Source of the DNA: Spirometra erinaceieuropaei
Taxonomy: Eukaryota; Platyhelminthes; Cestoda; Diphyllobothriidea; Diphyllobothriidae
Direction: 5' to 3'
DNA length: 64,000 bases
Assembly (NCBI GenBank): GCA_902702965.1
Contig: CACRXP010000021.1
Span: 2,157,574-2,221,573, forward strand
Shown: piece after piece, positions 1-12,040 of the stretch
Layout of the letters: every line of letters begins with the position of its first letter
Position numbering within the stretch: the stretch's first letter is position 1
Translations under genes and position numbers: made by a program
Notes under the pieces: generated by a model
What the model was told of the DNA's origin: nothing
Database searches by the model: none
The model's input: only the letters and a program-made list of their open reading frames with translations

Positions 1-599
1 CATTGAGAATGGAGCAATTGTCACTAACTGGTGGATTTCTGCTGGAATAACCACAACCCGACTCGGACAGTTGTTACCACTCGCGAGCATCTGAGTTTCT
101 TCAAAGCTGAAGGAAAGAGTTAACAGATGAACCTCAAATTGTCCTCAGAGTTATCTACTACTTGTTTGCTCAGCCAGCGACTGCAGATATTTCCTGTCGT
201 TGTAGCTGGTTATTTGGTCTCATTTCTAGGCCCTTGATGGTTGTATTTGGTATGGGTATAAACGCAGATCAGAATGACTTAGGAAGATGGCTTCGTAGAA
301 AGTCTCGACGCACGGCAGTGATCACAGCAATTTAAGACAAGCGTTTTGGCACACCGTTTGACGAGGTTTTCGTGTTAAAACTTCACGTAGTCAAGCGAAC
401 TAGTATTCTCGTCAACAGCAGTGCGTTCAACCAGCCAAATATAATGTGCGTACTCAACCGCATTTGTGGCTGATTGCGCGATAAGGTCAAGAAGTAGGGT
501 TTGAGGACGAAGTAGCCCACATCGGCGCCGGATTTCAGCTGGCTACTTTACCACGTCACACGCAACAAAAGTTGCACACTCAACGGAATCAAAACTTAG
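1..599. other. Unassigned sequence
   Basis: No coding, RNA or repeat signal could be supported here on either strand. The right end runs into a degraded Penelope-like element. Confidence 0.4.
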
Positions 600-930
600 G
601 CGCCAAATAATGAACCCGAAAACCCACTGCCTTTGCGGGAAACGTCTGCAATCGCTATCGGATCCGTTCAGTCGCGCATGATGTAATCACATCGGAGGAA
701 TTGAGAGGCTGCTACCGTTACGGATGCGCACATACGGGGAGGAATGACGCCAGCTGTCAAGCGCTGTCACCTTCGACGGCATTCCGACTAGGTCTTCAAG
801 TTTGTTGAGGTCCGGGTTTTCTTGCGAGTTGACAACCGTGAGTAGCAAACCGTTCTGGCAGCTGGGTAGTGCGTTATTAGCGAGAGACCTGTAGAGGAAC
901 AGAACTTGGTTCTTCGTCATCGAGTCGATC
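600..930 (+). pseudogene. PLE lineage 1 GIY-YIG endonuclease remnant
   Basis: This is a decayed plus-strand remnant of the C-terminal endonuclease of a Penelope-like retroelement. It shows the family's lead-in (a Gly/Arg-Glu-Thr-Ser segment), a GAATGACGCCAGCT block shared with the copy at 32.3-33.2 kb, and near 797-845 a frame reading like FKFVEV...DNR. That matches FKFEEAEVLARGDNR in the better copy at 29.7 kb. Frameshifts and stops are frequent, so no protein is made. Antisense ORFs here are shadows. Identification rests on my own comparison between copies in this window and on general knowledge of PLE GIY-YIG domains. Confidence 0.5.
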
Positions 931-2310
931 AAGGTGCATAGTCGACGGATGCAATAGTTTGCAATTACACTTGGTATTTGATGGAATTTGAAAGTGCTGT
1001 GGAGACAAAACCTTTGGAAACCTTACTGACTATTCCTACATTCTTCACTGCATGCGTACTCAACGCGCAATCCTACGCCCGCCAACCACTGTGTTTATAG
1101 CTTGCGTGTGCAAAACAAGTACTTTTCCATCCTGCATTTGGCCTTTTGTTGACACGCCCAAATCAGCAGGCCAAGTCGGATGTCAGTGTTCTTCTGATAT
1201 CGCAGTTACCTACTTAGTCCCCATGAAACTGCGAACATGGCGGCTACCCGGCAGATTCTCAGTGACCCAATTTCGGATATCTCAGTCGTATTTAGAAAAT
1301 TCAAGTGCATTTTGCTAGGCCTGTTTGACAGTCCCCCTCTATCTCTCTCTCCATAGCCCTGTGTTTGCTCAGTCATATTATTTCCCCAGATATCCGACAG
1401 CGGTTTCCTGTGGAGATCGACCACCGTCCACGCAAATAAAAACCACTTCCCCTCCTCGGCTTTCAAAATAAATGATTAGGCAAGCCCCATTTGACTTAAG
1501 AGTGCATATATTGTTGTTAATATCCACGCACCACCAATGCCGAGATGTTTATCAGTGTTTCGTCCGGCCCAGTCGCGCCGCAAACCGTGGACACTGAAGT
1601 TTGCGGCTGTCGTGCCGACCGGCCGCCGACTAGCATTCACAAGCTCGTGCGTACACCCCACATTTGCGTACGCCGGCAAACTACTCAGGGAAGACTAAGG
1701 GCGTTTAATTAAACTGCTGTGTCAATGGCTTACCGACTGTTACATACCACCCACATGAGGAAGCAAGGAGTGGGAACCTCAATTACATGGACAGTTAACG
1801 TCAGAGGTAGAAGACATGAGGGGATAGAGAGAGTCACTATTTCGTCATCTACACTTTTATGAGAATCAAAGCAGTCAGCTTAGTAGGCACCATCGTCCCA
1901 TCTAACGTGAATTATTTCGATGTTCAAACCCTCGCACTGCACAGGCAAGGAAACGTTGCCGCTCACTCAGACGCACAGCCAGCCTATGCCAATGTCATTA
2001 AAGTATTACCAGAACAAATTTTAAAATGCAGAGAAATTCAGAAAGAACGACAAATAATCCGACTAAACCAGTTTTCGCCGAATGTCCGCATACGTACACA
2101 GTTTGCTCGTTCAAATGAATTACGGCATTTCTGTCAACAGTTTCAGCATGTTTAATGGGATTTAAACATTTAGTTTTGAAATGCGGGATTTCTTCAAGTG
2201 CTCACGCTAAATTATTCCTTCTGAGATCGACTTATGTTGCAGCTGGGTAAAGAATAAACGTTACATTGAATGCTACCTACCACGGCCAGAAAAGCCTGGA
2301 ACAAGGGAAG
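931..2310. other. Unassigned spacer
   Basis: Only short random-looking ORFs occur, on both strands (for example 1052-1318 plus and 1206-1466 minus, which overlap antisense). No splice-bounded exon, repeat shared with the rest of the window, or RNA signal was recognised. Confidence 0.4.
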
Positions 2311-2680
2311 TTACGGACAAAGCGACTATATCGGTGAAGCCGGAAGACTGCAATAACACGAATGTCCGAACATGCGGCAGGAGTGCGCAGAGATGACGTT
2401 AGCTCCTAAGATGCGGCTCAGCCGGCGAGATTTGGCCAAACATCCAAGTCTGACGAGGCCGAACCAATAAAATGAACTCCCAGTTCCGTATTCCATCCTG
2501 AAACTAAGCCTAGGCGGAGTAATTAGCCACGCGGGGAGCACACAGACGAACACTATTCCTAGCGTTAGGGTCGGTGAGCCAGATGATTTAGCAGTTATCC
2601 TCTCGACAGTTCAACCGTCGTTACCGACGATTTCAACCGTGTACTCTACAGCCGGGTGAGAGCAGGAATGATGACTTGGG
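2311..2680 (+). pseudogene. PLE lineage 1 GIY-YIG C-terminal remnant
   Basis: The plus strand reads GQSDYIGEAGR at about 2313-2345, which is the YIG half of a GIY-YIG nuclease. It continues through a segment parallel to the copy at 29.76-30.19 kb (YSVLRL-DGVI-AGS-QVNT-P in that copy; YSILKLSLGGVISHAGS here). An in-frame stop follows the YIG motif and further stops and shifts follow, so it is dead. The minus ORF at 2326-2553 is its shadow. No hammerhead motif is recognisable downstream, unlike several other lineage 1 copies. Confidence 0.6.
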
Positions 2681-5600
2681 CATGATTTCGTATAAAGTTG
2701 GGGTAGAATTTCGCGGCATCTACCACACTCCCTCCTCCTGGACCCGATGTTTTGACGGATTCAAGAAGGCCAAAGGCAGGGGCGGCTCGGATTACAAATG
2801 GCGCGGCCTAGACCTGCACCTAAGTGTGCCGGCAAGCATTTAATGTTGCATTTATTTAGCCAGTCAGTCCTTTATCTAGCTCCTGCGCTGGTTAGACTAG
2901 CGTAAAAACCTGTAGGTTTATTCCAACACATAGCCGTCTTCTCTCATAAGTTCATCCGAATGATGTAAGGTAAACCCAAGGTATTATTTGTCTAGGAGGT
3001 ACAGCAATAGGCATTTGAAGATGCTTATAAATCACCACAATGTTTATGTAAGCAGGAACCTCCAGAACAACTTGTTGCATAACCCTGAAAAGATGTGTGG
3101 TTAACCTTTTTAAAAACGCCCTGACAGAGCATCTTGTAGCATGCTCCAGAGACGTGAGTTACTAACTTGTATCTCTTATAATCCGCAGATAATGAGAAGG
3201 TTCAAACTTTTATGTGGTCCATCCAAATGCGGCCTTCCAGGTCCATATTCTATCAAACGTGCCTATGTCTAGACGTTCGTGCATGATGACGTTCTGATTA
3301 AAAATATATTGGCCTTTAGATAGTTGTCCGCTTCCCATCCGTCAGCTCGCACATTTGACACAAACTTTTGCCACATAAGCCTCCTACTTTAACTTTTGAA
3401 GTATTTTAGAGGCTATTTTTTATACGAACCTTAGTTTTCACTTTTCCCCAAACAATCGGTCCTTCGATATTTGTTCTCTGGAAAAGGGTTGCAACAATTG
3501 TGCCAGCCAGTACGCCGGTTAACGTTACGTGTGTATCAGTCGTGTTCCAATAAGAGGTCATTTCGTCTATCACGAGCATCAAAAAGATAAAACGCAGTCA
3601 CTTAGCTTGCGTTATTTGGATTGACAGCACGAAAATACTGGGATAGGTGTGCTAAACAATCTGTATGTTGTGCTATTTAGTTTCCAATTGCTTGCCTTAC
3701 ATATTTTGTGCTGAATATGCGTCATCGGCATGTTGTTTACATTGAAAAAACCCTCTCCGAAGAAGCCGAAAGTAATGTTTGAGACTTTACGAAATTATAC
3801 GTGCAGAGCACCATGCACAAGTGTCTAAGAATACTCAACCGCATTTCCAGGGGATTGTGATGATAAACTATAGCATAACATTAGAGACAAGCGTGAAAAG
3901 TTAATCATGTCTCCTTTCTATATATGAAAAAACACTATAGAGCAGGTTGTTAGCCAGCTTCAGGGCCACTGCCACGGGGGCATTTACGCCGACCCAAAAA
4001 TCGATGAATTGTTCAGCTTCTAGAACACCTTCAATGAAATCCATTAAGGTGTTATTGTGTTCATTCTGGAATTCCACGTTTGTAGGAGAGCTTACCACAC
4101 GACAAGATCACTTCCTTTATATATATCATGGAGTTATATATAAATATATCTTAGCGTTTTTGCTGGATTGAAACTGAACTCTACTTAAGAATAATCTTGC
4201 GCACATTGAAGGACAATAAAGTGCGCATATAACATTCACGTATATGTGCACTACTTCAAAAGCCTTCTTAAAAGGTTTTATTAAACAGACGATCCTAAAA
4301 GGTCACCTGGGCTCCATTTGTCAACACATTTATGTCAGAAATAAGCACATTTGATTTGGTCGGCAAACATCATGTGCCTTAGGACAAACTCAATCACTTA
4401 GTAACGCGAATCTTCTCGTAAAAACTCTTAACGACCAATATGTTTTAACAGTAGGCGATGGTTCGATTAAAACTAGATGATATTTGATGTCTATTCGCTC
4501 ACTTGACTGAACATTCTCGTCTTTGGTATTGCAGAGTTAGTGGGATCTCGTGGGAATAGCTGCATTCTCAAAAATTTGATTGACGCATAATGAAGTTTAA
4601 ATGCACTTACAGAGGATATAAATCACCCACGTGTTGGTAATGTATGGAAATACATGTATCTATTCTCGACTTGAAAAAGGCATGGTCCGTGTTCTATCAT
4701 TCTTCACCCTTGGTGGCAATCGTTAGAGAGAAAGAAAATGCCTGAAATTTAACAATCAAATTTTAAGAAAATCAAATTACCCTTTCGAATTAACAACAGT
4801 CCCAAATCAACATATTACTATCAGCGAACTGCTTAGTCGCCAATCAGGTATGGAACTTTGAGATTTTCCATCGTCTGAGGCAATCCGGTGTTATTTAAAA
4901 GCAAACATCAGGAACTGCCATTAAAGTTGAGAAAGAGTTTTTCTGTAGAGCAGTTTAAATGGAAACTCGGTTGATGGCGAACTATATGTGGCCGATAATG
5001 TGGCCTAATGTTGCATTCTACGGCGTGCTGCCTCTGTAAGCCAGTGTTGAATGGCTGTTAAAAGTGTGATAAAAATTTGCGTCTTTCCTCTTCGAAAGAA
5101 CACCTAAAGTTTTCTGAAAATAAAAAAAATCTTTGCAGAATTCGGATGGTGGACAAATATAACTTTTAATCTTAAAAACTGCAGTAGAACCTGGTCTCGT
5201 TTTTAAAAGTTTCGTCATTGGACCGTAGTTGTCTAGAGTGCGACTTGATAAATGTGAGAGAGCTAAGAAGTGTTTTTAAAGAAACTGTTGATCGCAAGCG
5301 ATCCTACACCTCCTTTACCTCGCTGAAAAAAACCTACACACAGCAATATAATGTGTTCGCAATGACCAGATGGCAAAGAAGCGACTGCCAAATGCTCAGC
5401 GATGCCGACGGCATGCGAGATACGAGATAAGGTTTCGGGTGCTATTTCGGATCAAACACAAACGTCTGCGAAGCTTTATAACTTTCTAAATGTCGCGCAT
5501 AGAGCTGGTCGCAGCCGTCGGAGGATTTGTGCCTGATCGCGTTGTTCGGCTTAGTCTTACAAGCCGAATTTGCAACAAAAAATAGTGCGGAAAGTGATGC

Positions 5601-7307
5601 CGCTTAAGCGAGGACGGATAATTGTGGGAGAGGCTCAGTTAGCGTCTAATTGTACGTCGAAGTGCATGCGAGTTAGTGTCTGGTGCATTCAGGATACAAA
5701 GAACACTGTTCAATATTGCCAACGCAGCTGAACATCGACGAGATCATTTTTTGCACGTTTTTTAAACACTAGAGAATTGGAATACCATTTATGGTGACTA
5801 CACCTAGAGAGCCCGCTTTTTCTGCACTTCAAATATGCAAAGAACCAGGTCGCGACCTCTTTCAAATCAGAACAACATACAGTCTACGGTTAACGAGGGC
5901 GCTGACATAGTTGCCATCAAAACTTCTGTACGCTTGGCTGACTGCGGACAGAGGGTTTCCGGTTTAAGTACTTTAATGATATATAAGGCAGGGAATGAGC
6001 TGGACTTAACGAGGACGTACCGCGTACCTGACACGTACTAGTGAGTGTCTCAGTTTCAGGAGAAATCTTTTCTCTCATCCGGACTGAGCTTGTTGCAAAG
6101 TAGTCGGTTATTACTCTCAAGGTGACTGCTGCAATAAGCGTCGGAAAGCGTAGGGCGAAAGACCCCGATTAGATTCCTGTAGAATGTGGATCGTGTAATA
6201 CGGGGGGAGCTTTGGGGGTGGAGCAACACGCTAAACTGTCATCTGACGGAATGCAGGACAAAAAAGAAGACGGTCGGTGGCGAAAACGACACTTTGGAGT
6301 AGGAAAATGAATGTCTGGACATACGATATGCAGCTGGATATTCCGAGACATTTCATTTCATCAGACAACATGACCTATTTCCTGGCCGACATTTGTATTA
6401 TTCTCTTGGGTACAACTTCCAGTAATCAGTATGTGATTAGATTACGCAAGTACGCACATCGCCATACGATCAACGATCTACGGCAGCTAATTGGGGCTCT
6501 TCTTTCTACCCTTGCCTGAGTGTCTACTATGTCCAGTCGGTTGTTCTTATTCGAGATTTCCTACTCTTGTTACTTAATCAGGGCAATTTCCAATGTGACA
6601 ATCATCCGCATATAAGAAGGTTTGAATTCCTGCCTGATCAAGGAAGACGGTTCCACTTACTAACTACCATATAACTATGTTACTCCGCTTTAAGTGCAGC
6701 GCAGCTTAAGACTGATCTGTGGTAATTTAATTTCGTAATATGCGTCTTCTGCCAGTGTGGAATCAAAGAGTTTTTCCACACATACTTACCGTTCATATGA
6801 TAAAACCGCATTACGCTTGGATTTAGAATTCGAAAGAGGTCGATAAGGATAAATGTGACACTCAGGGACGCTGGAAAGAAACACTCTTCCTATTAAAGGT
6901 TTGGAAGTCTTTAAGGGGAAGAATTATAAATTTAGGCGATCGAATTAGACTGAAAAGTTTATTGCAGACGTATTAATGACTTAAATCCACGTGGAGAAAA
7001 CGGGGTGCTACTTTCTTCCAGGGACACCGCACACGACAACCTTGGTCAAAAATTATCATTAGGCGGACCAGAATTGTGTTATGCATTCAGGGTTGATCAT
7101 TAGGCAGTAGGAACGCTCGATAGAGGGGACAGATTGTTTGCCTAGCCGCCGGCTATTCAGCGCTTACAGGAGGAGGGGGTGAGAGTTAGAGTGACCCTCC
7201 AAGACAGCTAACTATGAATATGCGCAAAGTGCAGCGTTTATTCTTTCATGAGTGGCCGGGCAACGATCTGGCAGATAGCTGATCTACAAATGAGGCCCGA
7301 TCGACTT
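2681..7307. other. AT-rich spacer without supported genes
   Basis: About 4.6 kb with short ORFs only (none over 80 codons), no credible acceptor-exon-donor combination that I can defend, and no repeat clearly matched elsewhere in the window. Confidence 0.35.
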
Positions 7308-7315
7308 GCCCCGTT

Positions 7316-7735
7316 GTGTCCAGGGGCTCTCTCGAGCTACGCCAGCAGCCGCCAAAGACAAGGGAGACTGAAATGGTCATTTATAGCTCACTAACCCTGT
7401 TAGAAGTCCACGTCTCTAACCCCTGGGCCACGAGCCCTTGGCCCTGTCCGTTTCGATCGGGATATACAATGGTGGTAGGGGGGGGCTCACCGATCGTTCT
7501 TACGTAACTCACTCGTTCCGTTTTGCCTTACGCGATCTTTCTCGTGCCCAACCAGCAGCCGCACAGCGGCGCATGATAAGGACAGTATGTTATTACCGAC
7601 AAAAACAGGGGAGACTGGAATGACTATTTCTAACTTTTTAGCTGTCTTCAGTTAGTTATACCCAACCCCGAAGTGTGAAACACGTGGATCTCGATCCCCT
7701 AGCCTGTTGGTTTAAGATCTAAAGCCCATAACGAC
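7316..7735 (-). repeat. tRNA-derived SINE, head-to-tail dimer (degraded)
   Basis: Two minus-strand copies of a tRNA-derived SINE. The right copy (about 7485-7735) has a tRNA-like head near 7690-7735 with a B-box-like GATCTCGATCC region, followed in minus orientation by the body shared with 36.15-36.43 kb and 60.2-60.4 kb (ACCCAACCCCGAAGTGTG, GACAAAAACAGGGGAGACT). The left copy (about 7316-7440) keeps an A-box region but lacks the B-box segment. Both heads are preceded on the minus strand by a leader containing TTGTATATCCCGATCGAAA, so the dimer has a repeated leader-head-body plan. Confidence 0.65.
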
Positions 7736-8680
7736 GGTTGCGATTGGGTATACACAGTGGTAGCAGTACTGCATGAACGGTTTCTATCAGTGAAATCAAG
7801 GGAGCTCTAAATGGTGCGTCACAAGAGTGGGCGCATACGGCACCTAGGCAAAACCATACCTTTATAAAACCGCCTTATATAAAAGGCGACTGTCGTCCTA
7901 CAACCAAACCTAGTATGTACAACCTCGACTTGCTGTAGTACGTGATCTCGTTTTTTGATTTGCCGCGGACACATTGGACGGAGGACATCGGCCATTTAGT
8001 CAGACCCAAGATTAGCCGTCCAAATGCTGTTGAAATCAGACTTGTGCCAGATTTCATAAATGCCATCCTACAACCCGCTAACTGCTTTACTTCGCACCAT
8101 TCTATGATATCAGATAGTCCTTAAGCATAACACTATGAGTTCGTCCAGTCTACTGACAATGGCCAGATAGCTGGAGGAGCTGATTCATCCTGTACACCGA
8201 GGCAGGTTACCTTGATTTGGTTGTTTGGGGGTCAGAACAGCGCGTCCGTTGGGGAGCGCATGAGTAGATTTGCCGGGTGTTTGACACGGCATAGGTTGCT
8301 GCATGGGCTGAGTCAGGGCCCACAGGTGACAAGCGAAGCCGGCCGACGCATGTGAAATCGTGCCAGTTTCGGGACGCCGCCGTGTGTCAGTGCAGCTGGG
8401 AAAAGAGACGCCTCAGAATAAGTCTGAGGGAGGGCCAAGCGTCAACGGCATGCCCCGAAGGGCAGGACGGTTGTCGCGGCCGTCGACTGACGGCGGGGCG
8501 CCGGAAAATGGGGCGCTGGAGCAGCTTCTGCAACTTAACACCAGATATCCGGAACACAGGAATCAGGTGGCGCTTCGGGAAAAGTAAGGTAGGACTGACC
8601 TATATGGCCCCCTTAACAGCACATGAGAGCAGGAACCGCCAGCAGTATGAATAACTGTGAGCCATCGTCCAGTAAAATAA
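7736..8680. other. Unassigned, with a GC-richer block at 8270-8590
   Basis: The GC-rich part holds overlapping ORFs in two frames (8352-8654 and 8360-8587) and a reasonable donor (AA/GTAAGG at 8584). I found no convincing acceptor and no domain. It could be an isolated exon or the leader of a retroelement; neither is demonstrated. Confidence 0.3.
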
Positions 8681-8689
8681 GGGTAACGT

Positions 8690-8860
8690 TTTCAAGGTCA
8701 GGGCTAGGGTGAGGTTAAGGATTAGGTTTAAGGCTAGATATAACGCTAACGGCAAGGCAAATTTGGAGCAAGTTTAGGGTTAATATAGGGGTTGGGTAAA
8801 CTGTAGAGTTAAGGTTTAGGGTACGTTGGGGTCAAGATTAAGTTTTGTATTGGGGTAATT
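8690..8860 (+). repeat. Degenerate telomere-like (TTAGGG-like) tract
   Basis: Repeated AGGGTTA, TTAAGG and TTTAGGG-type hexamers and heptamers are scattered over about 170 bp, with TTAGGG-like units on the plus strand. It resembles the internal tract of the small MITEs at 41.5 and 59.2 kb, but I could not identify terminal inverted repeats here. Confidence 0.5.
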
Positions 8861-8985
8861 GTTGGAGTTAGGACTGGGGAATATTTTGCCCTTCCCTTTA
8901 TTATGCTTGGATCGACCTTTATTGTTTGAGATGGACGTACATATTTCCATGTGTGAGGAAGAAGACACGATCGCTGAGACAAGGA

Positions 8986-9040
8986 CCCTATTTGCCTGAC
9001 GGTTCATATTCCTGCTCGAATCCATCATTAGAAACAAGTC
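8986..9040 (-). ncRNA. Hammerhead ribozyme relic (PLE terminal repeat)
   Basis: The minus strand reads CTAATGA, then stem II arms GGATTC/GGAAT, then GAACCGTC. It is clearly homologous to the intact copies but has lost core bases (CTGATGA became CTAATGA, GAAA became GAAC). The 3' flank carrying CAGCGATCGTGTC is retained. Probably inactive. Confidence 0.6.
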
Positions 9041-9104
9041 ATCACACCAAGTGTGACGATCAGTGACGAAGGAGAAGGGAGACGTGAATTTTCATAGGTT
9101 TGTG

Positions 9105-9320
9105 GTAGCATGGCGACGGCATCCTATAAGTACTGCAGCCCCTTGTGCACGAATCATCCGCAGCTGTTTTTTCTGATTATGGTTTCGAGGAGGAGTCCGA
9201 AAGGTCGGGCGAATATAGGTCTTGTCCCAGCGATCGTGTCTCCTTCTCCACGACTGGTTCCTGGGACTCGACTCTTCGCTTCTATTGGCCGTATTCCCGT
9301 GTCTTGTTAAGGGCTTTGCA
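9105..9320 (+). repeat. PLE lineage 1 terminal repeat with hammerhead relic
   Basis: Plus-strand copy of the 3' repeat found at 30.2-30.4 kb. It starts with the ATGGCGAC...TACTGCAGCCCCTT leader, passes through a decayed hammerhead (CTGATTA ... GAAAGGTC, about 9164-9219) and ends in CAGCGATCGTGTCTCC plus the CTTCCTGGGACTCG-like tail. It lies head-to-head with the minus relic at 8986-9040, repeating the inverted-pair layout seen at 19.8 and 31.3 kb. The ORFs on top of it are not genes. Confidence 0.65.
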
Positions 9321-10129
9321 TAAGTCAGTCCTACCTACAAATCAGTGAAGGAGGCGATGGCGCAAAGCGTATGTCTGTTTTCATCAAGCAATAAAGGTGA
9401 GCAATATTCTGTGGTTGCAACGGCCACCCTACCTCGCCCGGGCAAAGTCCGTTGAACGTCATTTAAGCACATAGGAGGTGGTCGTAGCATTGCTCACAAA
9501 CTCTCAAGTCATCACAATTTTTTTAAGGACCTCTGAAGGCTGACTTTGCCACCTACCTGAAGCGACAGTCTGGGGAAGGACTAGGAGAAAGGACGCATCT
9601 CAGCAATCGGATGAACAGCACTCATGTTCTATCATTTTCGACGTAGTCCTCGTCAGTTCAGCTACTCTGGGTAGACAAACAGGCGTTGCGAAAATGCTTG
9701 AAGGATCGTGCATTAACGAGTGACAGTGAAACCAGGTGATTCCTTGTCCACAGTAGTAATACACTCTGCTGAAAATTAGCAACCGCTCTTTATTACGTTA
9801 AGTGCCGTGACGTGCATCTTCGGCTCAATGAGTGCGGCTCCGTGCCGGAGATTACCAAGTTCATAAATATGAGAAATAATCCTTTTCACAGGACACAATA
9901 TCCCTTCGGCGTATCGTGGTTGTCAAGGAGCAAGCCAGGAATCAAAGTGAGAGAGAGAGGAAGTCGCATTATTTTGAAATCATAAATTCAAATTTTTCAG
10001 TAAAAATTGGCTAGATTCACTATAGGCAGTAAATAAGTTAATAGATTATTGAACAGTCAAAGTTTAACACAAAATAAACAATTATTATGAGGATAGTTCT
10101 AGTCTAAGCTTCTATATTTCTATCTCTTC
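9321..10129. other. Unassigned spacer
   Basis: No coding or repeat signal that I can support, apart from a short GA-rich stretch near 9950. Confidence 0.4.
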
Positions 10130-11134
10130 GCACGAAAGATAGCGCTCTAGGAATTGTTATACAGAAGCTCGATAAGCCGATGTGCGACATGACGTAAGTT
10201 CGAAGCTGCGGCGCATCGAGCGAGAAGACTTCGCAGAAATAAGAGCAGGATGCAAGGGATGGGCAACGTCATCCATAATCCGACCAGTAAATTGCTTGAC
10301 TGTGTTGAAATGTCGTTGCATGATAGTGTCGACCAAAAAACGATAATAAACACCAGCGGCAGAAGCGAGCATGCGGAGGACTCGTTTCAAAATTAAAAGA
10401 TCATTTTTAAGCAAAACAGGAAAAATGACAGGAGAGCAGCATAGGAAAGAGGAAGAATGCAGGCATTGGTGAATCGTCAGACTAAGGATTGAGGTGTGTG
10501 GTAGGAACGTAAACGACGAATGTAATAATGACGTTTACGAACTTTACTAAATAGGAACTCAATATGGAGGGAAAATGAAAGATTTGAGGTTAAAGTAACG
10601 CCGAGTAACCTGAAAGAGGATACCGCGTTAGGAAGGATGTCAGATGATTCAGGACTAGGAGAGAGCCGCAGTCGGAAAATACACTGAACGGATTTTTGGT
10701 TGTTCATTAGGAGACAATTTTCTTTCGACCATACAAGGACATGGTTTAGACAATCCTCTAGAGACTGGAGATGTATCTGACTTTTCAGAGGGTGTCCAAC
10801 AACCACATCATCAGCATTCTTAACCGAAAGACTGTCATTAAGGGACCTTAGAATGTCGGTGTGGAGGGGGAAAAGATGAAGGGATAGAATAGAACTTTGA
10901 AGAACACCGCAGTCATTGGGAAGAATTATAGATTTTCGCTCGTCAGATTGGATAAATTGAGTACGGAAGGTAAAATAATCGCTAAGCCAAGAGACGACCC
11001 AGCCTGGAGAGCCGCACGCGGATGTTTTGGTAAGGAGAAGAGGGCCCGGGACGGTATTAAAGACAGAGGAGTTGTCAAAGAAAGCGCATGCGTACTCGCG
11101 ACAACCCTTAGGGAGGACTTTTCTTATTTAAGTA
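10130..11134 (-). pseudogene. CR1/Jockey-like non-LTR reverse transcriptase, 3' part (copy A)
   Basis: Minus-strand remnant of a non-LTR retrotransposon reverse transcriptase, about 330 residues. Motifs in order are: palm motif A FFDNSSVFNTV near 11060-11095; GWVVSWLSDYFTFRTQ; motif B-like CGVLQSSILSLHLF (consensus GxPQGSxLSPLLF); motif C as NADD near 10805-10820 (family YADD); VLVWSKENCLLMNNQKS; RLLGVTLTSNLSFSLHIE; then a thumb and C-terminal segment ending HPLHPALISAKSSRS. An in-frame stop near 10475 and the loss of the motif C Tyr make it non-functional. It is 5'-truncated at about 11135, at the same point as copy B. Clade assignment is by motif style only. Confidence 0.8.
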
Positions 11135-12040
11135 AAAGCCTGATTTGAAATTTAAGTCATATTAGCAGGCTGCAAGCCTTTTGTTTACGTGTTTATTGAT
11201 ACATTAAGACAATAGTCCGGTCCGCACCGTCTATATGCTTAAAGCAAATATCTGAGCAATGCTACAACATGCGGAAGCCCATTCTCAAACTGTTTACATT
11301 CTCTCGACAGACCCTGACCACTGATTCTTTACCCTCATCCTGAACAGATGATTACAACTGACACTAAAATTGTCCCTTGCTTAATGTAATCTTTGAGCCT
11401 TAGTCGGCCTTCGCAACTACTAAATGATCACTACGAACTCTGAACTGCAGTCAGTCTAAGGCGGTACATACAGTTTACATTGGATGTGACGAACCGTTTT
11501 CTTCAAACCTGCCTATTTTTATTTTGACAGTACTTTTTTAAGAAGTACGCTTGAACGCCCATAGGGTGTGTCCCAGTTTGTGTTCACACGTTAACCCCGA
11601 CTTACCCTTTGAGAAGGCTAGATAGAGTGATAAAAAACTCATACGGAAGTCCCGTTTAAATGATGGTCGAACCCGGACTACAGTCATGAGGTTGCTTATT
11701 TCCGGGTGGCATTCATCTTCCACTAGGTAATGGGCCGTGTGAAGATACTCAGTCAGGAAGGGGTTGCCTTGAAGCAACAGAAATCACCAGACGCCACACA
11801 GTGAGAAATTCAACTACTGCACGCGATCGGTACGCGCAGCCTCATGCCTACGTGATTGATGGGTTGATGGGACCCGATAACCCGGCGTCCGGATAGGCAA
11901 CGTGCGGGATTTGTGAGTCGACATACGCCGGTCAAGCGGATAGGCGCACGAGACTGCTGACCCACACACAGGAATCTCACTCCATATGCCTCAGCGCTGA
12001 AAAATCAACACAAACAGAAGATGCTTAGAAAGTTTCTGGA

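Noticed and set aside
8352..8654. GC-rich ORF with donor at 8584 as an upstream exon of the ZP-like gene
   Set aside because: Its phase would fit, but it would place Asn where the ZP motif needs Gly before Cys-Pro, and no good acceptor precedes it.
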